Assembly (NCBI GenBank): GCA_902464115.1
Contig: CABQIF010000091.1
Span: forward strand, 1-8,428
Origin: an uncultured Ruminococcus sp.
Lineage (GTDB): Bacteria; Bacillota; Clostridia; Oscillospirales; Ruminococcaceae
Reading direction: 5' to 3'
Length of the DNA: 8,428 bases
Shown here: positions 1 to 6,598 of the stretch, one piece after another
How the letters are laid out: the number at the start of each line of letters is the position of its first letter
Position numbering within the stretch: position 1 is the stretch's first letter
Notes under the pieces: generated by a model
Database searches by the model: none
Told to the model about the DNA's origin: nothing
Seen by the model: the letters and a program-made list of their open reading frames with translations, nothing else
Program-made: the position numbers and the translations under genes

Positions 1-2
1 AT

Positions 3-1052
3 TTACAATAGTTTGATTTTTCGTATTCGTATTACGATGCCAAAACCAGCAAAAAGCAAAAGAAGAACACCGCCAATCGAATACCAGATAGTTTCTTTAC
101 CGCCAGTATTCGGAAATTCTGGACGCTTTCGATTGAAAATCGTAACCTGTGCTTTCTCCCAGTCTACTGGAGCTGCAAAAACTTCTGTTCCATTTAAGAC
201 GCATTTTGTCAGCAACAATTGGATATGATCTGTATAATAGGACGGATCATATCCATCCACAGCTATCTCTTGAATATAGTAACTATAATCATTTGTTGGA
301 TCGCTTCGAGGGACATCGTTCCATGTATATGTCCACTGATTTGCATCGTTTAATGTTTGCGTACCATATAAAATCGTTTTCGATGTTCCAGTATTTCGAT
401 TTGTTTGCATCTGATAAAGCAGTACTGTTACGTCTGGATGTTGAATGGAATCATCCCACTGTTTTTGTACAGTGATGTCTTTCTGGTCAGGCACAGCATC
501 AGCCTGATAATTTTTAATCGTAATCCAATTTTCTGATTGTTGTGCTTTGGATTCTTGTATGATTCCTGTAATTGTATGTTCCCATACGGAACCATCCGCT
601 GTTGTGATACAAGGTTTATATAATACCGTTCCAGTTGTGTCAGTAATCTCTTCTGTCAATTCATAGGTAAATCCAATCGGAACAGCTTGTATCTTTATGG
701 TCTGTCCTGCTTTTATGGAGATAACTATTTCTGTTTCCTCTTCAAAAGTTCCAGTGGCTGCAATAGTTTCATCTGCGTTGAAAATCACGTAGGGGAATGG
801 ATATTTTTTCTCTGTTTGGGCAGGATTTACAGTATCGGTAATTTTCAGGTGCATGAAATAGGAAACATCCTTTTCCTGTAGTTGTTCGGATACCAATTTT
901 TGAATGGTCAACGATTCTGTTTTTGCGGTATTTTTCATGGACAATGCATAAGTACCATTTCCAATTTGGTCGGGTGTGACTTCCAGCACCTGCTCCGGTG
1001 AAATATTGATCAGTTGCTTCTTCATGCTTTTCATATAGAGCAAATACAGCAT
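3..1052 (-). pseudogene. C-terminal fragment of the surface protein: isopeptide, Cna-B and sortase anchor
   Basis: Open fragment of 349 codons ending in TAA at 3-5. The apparent ATG at 1052 has no convincing ribosome binding site, and it reads the SpaA-like domain 2 region out of frame for its first residues, so it is not a real start. The true frame takes over by about VLEVTPDQIGNGTY. A domain follows with LTIQKLVSEQL at its start and PIGFTYELTEE at its end, the layout of streptococcal pilin isopeptide-linkage domains. Next is a Cna-B domain starting ITVQKQWDD and ending YYIQEIAVDGYDP, where the Lys and Glu are the likely isopeptide partners. The C-terminus has FPNTGG, a hydrophobic stretch (WYSIGGVLLLLFAGFGIVI) and a basic tail (RIRKIK), a complete cell-wall sorting signal. 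It would be displayed on the wall only if joined to the upstream signal peptide, which the frame change prevents. Confidence 0.75.
99..119 (-). other. FPNTG sortase sorting motif of the surface protein
   Basis: The codons read EFPNTGG, followed by a hydrophobic membrane segment and a basic tail ending just before the stop codon. This is the three-part cell-wall sorting signal. Phe replaces the usual Leu of LPxTG, a variant seen in clostridial surface proteins and some pilins. The sortase itself is not in this window. Confidence 0.85.
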
Positions 1053-1239
1053 TTTGCAACGGTTTTTCTGTCACGCTGTCCACTTTTCGCAGCTTCAAAG
1101 TATAGGTGTTAGAATAGGAATTGATGAATCCAACCCATTCATGGGTATCGCTTTTCTTCATAGTGAGCGAAGCGGTTCGATTCTTTCCTGTTCCATTTAC
1201 AGTTACAGGGATTTGATAGGGTGCAACAATAAAATCACT

Positions 1240-1508
1240 CTGCTGTGCAGTAACAGTAACATTTGCATACTTTTGTGAAGAACTCTGATAATGTTCTTCT
1301 GTTACCGTATATGTTTTCCTATCTTCTAATCCGGATACATACCAGATTAATTGTTTATAGTCTGAAGAAACTCGAACTGCATTCGCTTGTGTCAATGTTG
1401 TAAGAAGTGTTCCATTTTCATCTTTTACAACAATCTGATAGCCACTGTTCAAGATTGTTTGAATTTCACTGGATGGAATATTCTCAAAATTTTTTGTAAT
1501 GACACCGG
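1240..1508 (-). repeat. Domain A, copy 2, in the surface protein
   Basis: Second copy of the domain that also occurs at about 2050-2400. It opens ITKNFENIPSSEIQTILNSG and closes LIWYVSGLEDRKTYTVTEEH followed by VTVTAQQ. The two copies flank SpaA-like domain 1. It is shorter than copy 1, lacking the insert after the GYQI strand. The limits are approximate. Confidence 0.6.
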
Positions 1509-2049
1509 TAGAATCCGATAACGAGTTTTGAACAGAATATAATAAAATTGGTTTTCCGACTGGATTGGTATACGTATGAACGTTTCCATCCTTAGTGGTT
1601 TCCGTCACGGTAATGGTTGGAATATCACTGTTTGCAGTCTTTGTTACATCCACAATCATTGTATTTTCATTTGGTTGAAAATAATTGGATGTCAGATCTT
1701 CTGTCAATTGATATCGGGTTCCGATTTTTAAGCCTGTAAACGATGCATTCCCATTTTCATTGGTAACAACTTGAATTTTGGTGCTGTCTGTGAGTTCTTT
1801 TCCTGTTTCATCAATCGGCGTCAATGTAAAAGGAATCCCATTCATCATTAAACCCGTATCAGCATTGGTTTTTAAAATGGAAAGGGTTGCAGTTTCTACT
1901 GGAGAATACATATTGCTAAATAAAACAAGTTGTGTCGTTCCACCAGTAATTTCAAATTTCTTTTCCTCAGTATCTTCCATTCTTCCGGCAGTATCTCCAA
2001 ATCGCTGGGTGTTTGGTTGATTATCAATGGTGGAAGAAGCAGTTACATT

Positions 2050-2400
2050 ATAACTTCCAATTTCATATTCATAATTTTTTTCCTTTATAACATAACATTC
2101 CCCGTTCAATACCCGTACTGACCAAATGCAAGTATAAGTTTTGGTGGTAGCATCATAAGAACTTTGGTAATCATATTGCCCATCAATCGATGTTGTGGTC
2201 AATGTCATGTAGGTGTTATAGACATAAATGATATTGCCATTTTCATCTGGTACCGGTTTACTTAACTGCTGATTTCCGTGAGAACCGGATATCATTTCTC
2301 GTTTTGGATTTTTACTGGTTAAATCAATTTGATAACCATCTTTCAAGATTTCATTGACCTGATTCTCTTCTAAATTTCGGAATGTTTTGGTAATGGTCAT
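2050..2400 (-). repeat. Domain A, copy 1, in the surface protein
   Basis: Protein-level repeat. The block starts ITKTFRNLEENQVNEILKDG and ends in a CIWSVRVLNGECYVIKEKNY strand pattern followed by YNVTASS. It matches the block at about 1240-1508 position for position in its opening (ITKxFxN, then ILxxGYQI) and in its end (IWxV...Y.V.E...Y). The limits are approximate. Confidence 0.6.
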
Positions 2401-3476
2401 TTCTTCAGTTGTTGCTGTCAACACACCATTTACATGCCAACCATCTTTTTGATCTTTCAGAACATACCAACGCACTTGATAATTTTCTGGTGTTGCCAAC
2501 TCATTGTTGATCTGTACATTGCCATCCCCTATACTCAGGCAAATCACCATATTGTCGTCGTTTCGAATCCAGTGTAATAAGCTGTCTTGTAACATGGAAA
2601 AGTTTGCACCATGATTTTTGAGGTTGTAGTGAACTTGTTTGTCTTGCTCTACATAGTCTGTTAAAGTTTCCAGTACGATTTGCGGCTTTTTGCTGTCAAA
2701 ATCCAAATCATGTGCAGTTGTAATCATCGCTGTGATTTCTTTGTTTGGTTCATTGGCATATAGTTCACTATCTCCTACTGTCAAATCCCCGTACAGCAGT
2801 GTACCAACGGCAGCACAGCTTGTGAAAAGCGAACGATAAGCATCATTTCGTACTTTTACGTCCCCTTCTGTATCCAGAATTGTTCCACCGTAGCAAATGA
2901 AAAATTCTACTGGAGAAGAAACCTGCTCCCATTCTCCATAGAAAGTCGTTCCGTTTGGAATAGCAATGGCTGTTCCGGTTTGGTCAGTAATTAAATAGGT
3001 GCCATTATCTTGTCGAGTAATTGGTGCATTTGCGTTAAAGATGTGTTTTGTTCCGCCAGAATTGGTATAAGACCAGCCCAGAAATCGAATTTCCTTGTAA
3101 TAGTCAAAATCATATAGATAATGTGCACTGTTCGATTGATTGGTAAACTGATAATCATCTATAATGTGATAACGATATAGCTTTGTATATGGATTTTCGA
3201 CATCTGTTCCGTATTTCTCTTGATATAGTTTCCCTGCTGCACTCAACCCCTCTGTATAGCCATCTGGCTGATCATTTAGAGATCCACATTTGTGACATAA
3301 GTTTGTGTGGATGGTGTTTTTTCTAACCAACCATCTTCTTTTCCCGGAGCAGGTGACCCCAGTATTGTTGGAAGATTGACATCGAAGAACAGCATATTGG
3401 TTTTTATGGGAGTTGCTAAAATCATATAGTCGTTGCAAGATGGACGATCTTTTTGTGCTTCTTTCCATAATGCAAA

Positions 3477-3872
3477 TCAAAGTTTGTTTTTATTTCCTCC
3501 GCCACACCAGTTAATGGCGTAGTCCTTTGCATTACGAATTCGCATTTGCTCAGCATATTTTCCAGTTGTGTCTCTTTCTAAATAAAATGTTTCTGGTTTA
3601 TCACTTAACTTTAAACCACCGTCTCCATTTGTCTTTGTCCAAGCTGTATTGATATACTGTTTATTTTCTTCTGTTCCAGACCAAATCGCATAACCATTCC
3701 CGTATTTTTCAAAATGCCATTCTGTAAATTGATTATTACTGGGAATATAGTATTCAGAATCAATTTGCAGAATGCTGCATACAGAAGAAGTTAGTGTCTG
3801 GTTATTCACTTGATTCATCATAGCAGCACTGATAGTCTCTGGTTTCCATTTTGTAGAATTCTCATTTTCCAC
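3477..3872 (-). pseudogene. N-terminal fragment of the surface protein
   Basis: Open fragment of 131 codons, apparently starting at GTG 3870-3872 and ending at TGA 3477-3479. The GTG is only one base from the GGGGG ribosome-binding tract at 3874-3878, which is too close. That tract is ideally placed (8 nt) for ATG 3863-3865 in another frame. After the TGA the same frame stays open for about 65 codons, through protein-like sequence such as FALWKEAQKDRPSCND and DVNLPTILGSPAPGKEDGW, to a TAA at about 3280, so the TGA looks like a nonsense mutation inside a longer coding region. No family is recognised in this piece (residues such as WHFEKYGNGYAIWSGTEEN). By position it is the N-terminal region of the adhesin. 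An alternative frame around 3430-3520 is also open and protein-like, so two compensating shifts rather than a stop cannot be excluded. Confidence 0.6.
3842..3865 (-). other. Out-of-frame signal-peptide-like start of the surface protein
   Basis: ATG at 3863-3865 lies 8 nt downstream of the GGGGG tract at 3874-3878. It begins MRILQNGNQRLSVLL, a basic/polar start running into a hydrophobic stretch, then hits TGA just beyond this interval. The neighbouring frame continues AAMMNQ, so joining them gives LSVLLAAMM, as in many clostridial signal peptides. This is inference: no cleavage site is clear. Confidence 0.4.
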
Positions 3873-3928
3873 ACCCCCATTTAATTAAATTATTAATTTT
3901 TTCTGCAAGTTTCCATGAATACGCCATT

Positions 3929-3957
3929 AGTATAGCACAGATAGACAAAAAATACAA
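3929..3957 (-). promoter_or_regulatory. Sigma-A-type promoter of the surface protein locus
   Basis: On the minus strand, TTGTAT (3952-3957) is separated by 17 bp from TATACT (3929-3934), and TG one base before the -10 makes it an extended -10. The predicted start lies about 50 nt upstream of the ribosome binding tract and start codon region. It is divergent from the operon promoter, whose -35 lies about 85 bp away. Confidence 0.6.
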
Positions 3958-3997
3958 GATGCTTTTCTTTTGTAATTGTGAAATGTTTTTTGTGTTC

Positions 3998-4018
3998 GAA
4001 AAACAAAATCCGTTTTTC
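3998..4018. repeat. Small inverted repeat in the divergent intergenic region
   Basis: GAAAAAC (3998-4004) and GTTTTTC (4012-4018) are perfect 7-bp arms around a 7-base spacer, between the two divergent promoters. The arms are AT-rich, so chance is a real possibility. It could be a binding site, and no gene ends nearby that would need a terminator. The rest of 3873-4040 is AT-rich with no coding signal. Confidence 0.3.
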
Positions 4019-4041
4019 TATTAAAAAATCAGCTCTTCTAC

Positions 4042-4070
4042 TTGACAAACCAAAACGGGTGTGCTATAAT
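4042..4070 (+). promoter_or_regulatory. Consensus sigma-A promoter of the tetR-ABC operon
   Basis: TTGACA (4042-4047), a 17-bp spacer and TATAAT (4065-4070) match the housekeeping consensus at all twelve positions. Such a strong promoter next to a repressor gene suggests that control is mainly by repression. The predicted transcription start falls inside the palindromes that follow. Confidence 0.92.
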
Positions 4071-4094
4071 AACACCGTTATATAACACTGTTAT
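4069..4094. promoter_or_regulatory. Tandem palindromic operator, probably bound by the adjacent TetR-family repressor
   Basis: Two abutting 13-bp palindromes: ATAACACCGTTAT (4069-4081, one mismatched pair) and ATAACACTGTTAT (4082-4094, perfect). They overlap the last two bases of the -10 element and cover the expected transcription start. Binding there would block RNA polymerase. The 13-bp centre-to-centre spacing would allow two repressor dimers to bind side by side. Binding by the downstream TetR protein is inferred from position. Confidence 0.8.
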
Positions 4095-4102
4095 ACTCGA
4101 AT

Positions 4103-4108
4103 AGGAGG
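4103..4108 (+). promoter_or_regulatory. Ribosome binding site deciding the TetR start
   Basis: AGGAGG abuts the in-frame ATG at 4109, leaving no spacer, but lies 6 nt before the ATG at 4115. The second ATG is therefore the likely start, shortening the protein by two residues. Confidence 0.8.
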
Positions 4109-4114
4109 ATGCAT

Positions 4115-4747
4115 ATGCTCACCACAGAAACAGGAACACAAACCCGCATTTTAGCAGCTGCAAAGGCAGAATTTCTAGAAAAAGGATTCCGAAACGCCTC
4201 GCTCCGAACCATCGTTAAGCTTGCAGGTGTAACAACCGGTGCATTCTATGGGTACTATTCCAATAAGGAAGCCCTCTTTTCTGCACTTGTAGAGCCACAT
4301 GCTGCTGCCATTATGGGAAAATTTATGCAGGCACAAGACCATTTTGCCCAGCTGCCAGATGAAGAACAGATGCAACAGATGGGGATGGAATCCGGTGCTT
4401 GCTTTGATTGGATGATTGACTATCTCTATTCCGACCAAACCCATTATGATGCTGTAAAGCTGATTATCTGCTGTTCGGAAGGAACACCCTATCAGGATTT
4501 CATTCATCAAATGGTAGAGGTGGAAGTGGATGCAACCTTTCAGTTCTTGAAAACCCTTCATCGCCTTGGGAAAGCCGTTCCCCCGATTGACCGGCAGCTT
4601 TGCCATATTGTCAGCAGCGGAATGTTTAGTGGCGTATTTGAAATTGTCGTGCATGATATGACCAAAGAAAACGCAAAAAATTATATTTCTGCACTTCGTC
4701 GGTTCTATCAGGCAGGTTGGGGGGAGTTGATGCAGATTAAAATATAA
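4115..4747 (+). CDS. TetR/AcrR-family transcriptional repressor
   Basis: A 210-residue cytoplasmic DNA-binding regulator, normal length for the family. Residues about 11-58 form the TetR N-terminal domain: RILAAAKAEFLEKGF, then ASLRTIVKLAGVTTGAFYGYY as the helix-turn-helix, and SNKEALFSAL. The remaining residues are the helical ligand-binding and dimerisation domain, which is poorly conserved and does not name an inducer. An ATG at 4109 touches the AGGAGG at 4103-4108, so I chose the ATG at 4115, which has 6 nt spacing. The gene follows a consensus promoter overlapped by two palindromes, so it probably represses itself and the two ABC genes that begin 70 bp downstream in the same direction. 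The likely logic is that a toxic or scarce substrate of the transporter, or a related signal, releases it. The inducer is unknown. Confidence 0.93.
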   Translation: MLTTETGTQTRILAAAKAEFLEKGFRNASLRTIVKLAGVTTGAFYGYYSNKEALFSALVEPHAAAIMGKFMQAQDHFAQLPDEEQMQQMGMESGACFDWMIDYLYSDQTHYDAVKLIICCSEGTPYQDFIHQMVEVEVDATFQFLKTLHRLGKAVPPIDRQLCHIVSSGMFSGVFEIVVHDMTKENAKNYISALRRFYQAGWGELMQIKI

Positions 4748-4756
4748 ATCATTTCG

Positions 4757-4797
4757 GCTAACGATGTGGATGTATCCCCGATAGTTAGCAGCAACTA
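4757..4797 (+). promoter_or_regulatory. Possible alternative hairpins between the TetR and first ABC gene
   Basis: GCTAAC (4757-4762) can pair with GTTAGC (4784-4789), with an inner GGA/TCC stem (4768-4770 with 4775-4777). The downstream arm overlaps another possible stem, TAGTT (4782-4786) with AACTA (4793-4797). The two structures exclude each other. There is no T-run, so it is not a terminator. It sits just before the ribosome binding site of the ABC gene and might tune translation or mRNA processing. Confidence 0.3.
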
Positions 4798-4802
4798 ATT
4801 CA

Positions 4803-4810
4803 AAGGAGGA
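4803..4810 (+). promoter_or_regulatory. Ribosome binding site supporting the TTG start of the first ABC gene
   Basis: AAGGAGGA lies 6 nt before TTG at 4817-4819. The first in-frame ATG is at 4850 and has no such site, so TTG is taken as the start. Confidence 0.8.
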
Positions 4811-4816
4811 ATTTTC

Positions 4817-6598
4817 TTGAAAAAACAACCATCCAACTTTTCCAGATTGATGCAATATGCTGGTTCTCATCGCTATCTCACTTACGCATCTTGGATTTTG
4901 TCTGCTGGCAGTGCCCTACTCGCACTCGTTCCATTCTGGTATCTCTGGAAAATCATTGCGGAAGTCATTGATGTGATGCCCGATTTTTCAAAAGCAGAAC
5001 ATCTCGTTCAAAACGGCTGGCTTGCAGTATTATTCGCAGTCCTTTCCTTTGTCGTCTATGTTGGCGGCTTGATGTGCTCGCATTTATCTGCATTTCGTGT
5101 TGCAACCAATCTTCGCTTGCAGATGTTGCATCGCCTTGCAGAACTGCCGCTCGGCTTTACACAACAATTCGGAAGTGGTAAACTACGGAAAACCATCAAC
5201 GAATCCAGCGGAGCAACAGAAACCTATCTGGCTCATATGCTGCCCGATACGGCAAATGCAATTGCAACCCCAATTGGCTTGATTGCGTTGCTGTTGTTCT
5301 TTGACTGGAAACTTGGTCTGTTAAGTTTGATTCCGGTTGCAGCCGGTTTCTTAGTTATGACAAGCATGACTGGCGAAAATATGAAGAAGAAAATGGAGGA
5401 ATATCAAAACGCACTCGATGAAATGTCCAATGAAGCGGTTGAGTATGTGCGTGGGATTCCAGTTGTCAAAACTTTTGGTCAGACTGTCTTCTCCTTCCAG
5501 CGGTTCAAGCAATCCATCGACCAATATAAAACTTGGACGATTGCCTATACCAAAGATTTGCGTGTTCCGATGATGCTCTATACCACTGTCATCAATGGCG
5601 TATTTGCGGTTCTCATTGCAGCGGCTTTGGTGATGACTCGAAACGGTGTGACGGATACCTTCTTGCTGAACCTGCTCTTCTATATTATCATTACGCCGGT
5701 TATCTCTCTCACCATGACGAAAATGATGTTTATGAGCGAAAACGGCATGATTGTTGCAGATGCCCTCAAGCGTGTAGACACCATCTTAAATGCTGCACCG
5801 CTTTCCAATAATGCTGCCAGAACTGTTCCAACAGATGCTTCCATCCAGTTGCAGCACGTTTCTTACTCGTATGACGGCAAACGAAATGCATTGGATGATG
5901 TTTCCCTGACCATTCCATCTGGAAAAACCGCTGCTTTTGTTGGCTCTTCCGGCAGCGGAAAAACAACTGCTGCCAACTTAATCAGTCGCTTCTTCGATAC
6001 ACAAAAAGGTGCGGTACTCATTGGCGGTGTCAATGTCAAGGAAATTCCAAAGGAACAGCTTATGGAAACCGTTTCTTTTGTCTTCCAAAATAGCCGCCTA
6101 ATCAAAGGTACAATTTTAGACAATGTAAAAATGAGCAAGCCGGATGCCACAGAGCAGGAAGTACGTTCTGCTTTGGAGCAGGCACAGTGTATGGACATTC
6201 TGGAAAAGTTACCGAATGGGCTGCAAACCGTCATTGGAACGGGTGGTATTTACCTGTCGGGCGGAGAACAGCAGCGAATTGCAATTGCAAGAACCATTTT
6301 GAAAAATGCACCGATTTTGATTTTCGATGAAGCAACTGCATTTGCCGACCCAGACAATGAAGCAAAGGTACAGGCTGCGATTTCCGCACTGGCAAAAGAT
6401 AAGACCATTTTAATCATTGCCCATCGGCTTTCTACTATTACGCATGCAGATTGTATTTTCGTTCTGGAAGAAGGAAAGCTGATTGAAAGCGGAACAGCAG
6501 AAGAACTGCAACGCAAAAACGGCATATTCCGGAAGATGTGGGATGCTTATCAAACATCGGTACAATGGAAAGTTTCTAAGGAGGGTCAAACACTATGA
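4817..6598 (+). CDS. ABC transporter half-subunit, fused permease and ATPase (first of a heterodimer)
   Basis: A 593-residue membrane ABC half-transporter of the exporter fold. Residues 1 to about 310 form the membrane domain, with six hydrophobic segments near 21-45, 68-90, 145-180 (two), 250-275 and 280-305. The ATPase domain follows with Walker A GSSGSGKT (376-383), Q-loop Gln424, signature LSGGEQQ (480-486), Walker B ILIFDE with Asp504 and Glu505, and switch His536, so the site looks catalytically intact. The D-loop reads FADPDNE rather than the usual SALD/SLD form. From memory this resembles the IrtAB/YbtPQ siderophore-importer branch, which uses an exporter fold without a binding protein. 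Multidrug or peptide export is the main alternative. It starts at TTG with a strong ribosome binding site and overlaps the next ABC gene by ATGA, so the two are probably translated together and pair. Expression is probably under the upstream TetR protein. Confidence 0.94.
   Translation: MKKQPSNFSRLMQYAGSHRYLTYASWILSAGSALLALVPFWYLWKIIAEVIDVMPDFSKAEHLVQNGWLAVLFAVLSFVVYVGGLMCSHLSAFRVATNLRLQMLHRLAELPLGFTQQFGSGKLRKTINESSGATETYLAHMLPDTANAIATPIGLIALLLFFDWKLGLLSLIPVAAGFLVMTSMTGENMKKKMEEYQNALDEMSNEAVEYVRGIPVVKTFGQTVFSFQRFKQSIDQYKTWTIAYTKDLRVPMMLYTTVINGVFAVLIAAALVMTRNGVTDTFLLNLLFYIIITPVISLTMTKMMFMSENGMIVADALKRVDTILNAAPLSNNAARTVPTDASIQLQHVSYSYDGKRNALDDVSLTIPSGKTAAFVGSSGSGKTTAANLISRFFDTQKGAVLIGGVNVKEIPKEQLMETVSFVFQNSRLIKGTILDNVKMSKPDATEQEVRSALEQAQCMDILEKLPNGLQTVIGTGGIYLSGGEQQRIAIARTILKNAPILIFDEATAFADPDNEAKVQAAISALAKDKTILIIAHRLSTITHADCIFVLEEGKLIESGTAEELQRKNGIFRKMWDAYQTSVQWKVSKEGQTL
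6578..6585 (+). promoter_or_regulatory. Ribosome binding site of the second ABC gene, inside the first
   Basis: AAGGAGGG lies within the last codons of the first ABC gene, 9 nt before the ATG at 6595 and 12 nt before a second ATG at 6598. It permits independent initiation as well as translational coupling through the ATGA overlap. The 6595 start is preferred on spacing. Confidence 0.75.

Larger units (their letters stand above)
769..3480 (-). pseudogene. Central fragment of the surface protein: adhesin repeats and SpaA-like domains
   Basis: Open fragment of 903 codons. Only about 3285 down to about 1000 appears to be the authentic frame; both ends are out-of-frame readthrough. The sense part begins LNDQPDGYTEG. 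It contains an InlB/Listeria-Bacteroides-like repeat (RFLGWSYTNSGG ... GTTFYGEWE), then a module with VLETLTDYVEQ, HGANFSMLQDSLLHWIRND and NYQVRWYVLKDQKDGWHVNG, which I recognise only as a type common in large clostridial surface proteins. Domain A (ITKTFRNLEE) is followed by SpaA-like domain 1 (TLSILKTNADTG ... YQLTEDL, with likely isopeptide Lys and Glu), the second domain A (ITKNFENIPS) and the start of SpaA-like domain 2 (LKLRKVDSVTEKPLQNAVFALYEK in sense). There is no signal peptide and no ribosome binding site at the apparent start, so it is unlikely to be translated alone. Its product would lack both export signal and anchor. Confidence 0.75.
3..3872 (-). pseudogene. Frame-disrupted sortase-anchored Cna-B/SpaA surface protein (whole locus)
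   Basis: This is a large secreted, wall-anchored adhesin or pilin-like protein whose reading frame is broken. Domain-like sequence is continuous across frames. In order there is a signal-peptide-like start near 3865, an N-terminal region to about 3285, a FLGW...YGEWE InlB-like repeat, a long adhesin module, a domain A copy, SpaA-like domain 1, the second domain A copy, SpaA-like domain 2, a pilin isopeptide-linkage-like domain, a Cna-B domain and an FPNTG anchor. The breaks are a frame change near 3825-3840 (less certain), an in-frame TGA at 3477-3479, a frame change near 3280-3290 (the upstream frame hits TAA just after TYVTNVDL; the downstream frame resumes LNDQPDGYTEG), and a frame change between about 990 and 1040. 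None of these lies in an obvious long homopolymer. The promoter and anchor are preserved, so the decay may be recent, or the breaks may be sequence errors. The plus-strand genes beside it are intact. Confidence 0.8.

Noticed and set aside
990..1040. Programmed frameshift or phase variation joining the two main surface-protein fragments
   Set aside because: There is no slippery heptamer or long homopolymer or short tandem repeat at the junction. Multiple breaks elsewhere in the gene point to decay or error.
3477..3479. TGA as a recoded sense codon (selenocysteine or alternative code) in the surface protein
   Set aside because: Other frame breaks occur nearby, the intact genes use TGG for Trp and are not interrupted by TGA, and I saw no supporting recoding structure. 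A nonsense mutation is simpler.
3998..4018. The GAAAAAC/GTTTTTC repeat as a terminator
   Set aside because: No gene on either strand ends upstream of it, and the A/T-only core stem is weak.
3873..4108. Riboswitch or small RNA in the divergent intergenic region
   Set aside because: The minus-strand leader is only about 50 nt and the plus-strand leader is about 30 nt and filled by palindromes. There is no room for a known aptamer.
4175..4870. A 231-codon open frame on the minus strand opposite the TetR gene and the intergenic region
   Set aside because: It is antisense to a clear TetR gene, has no recognisable motif, and runs through the operon's ribosome binding site. It is a by-product of codon bias on the other strand.
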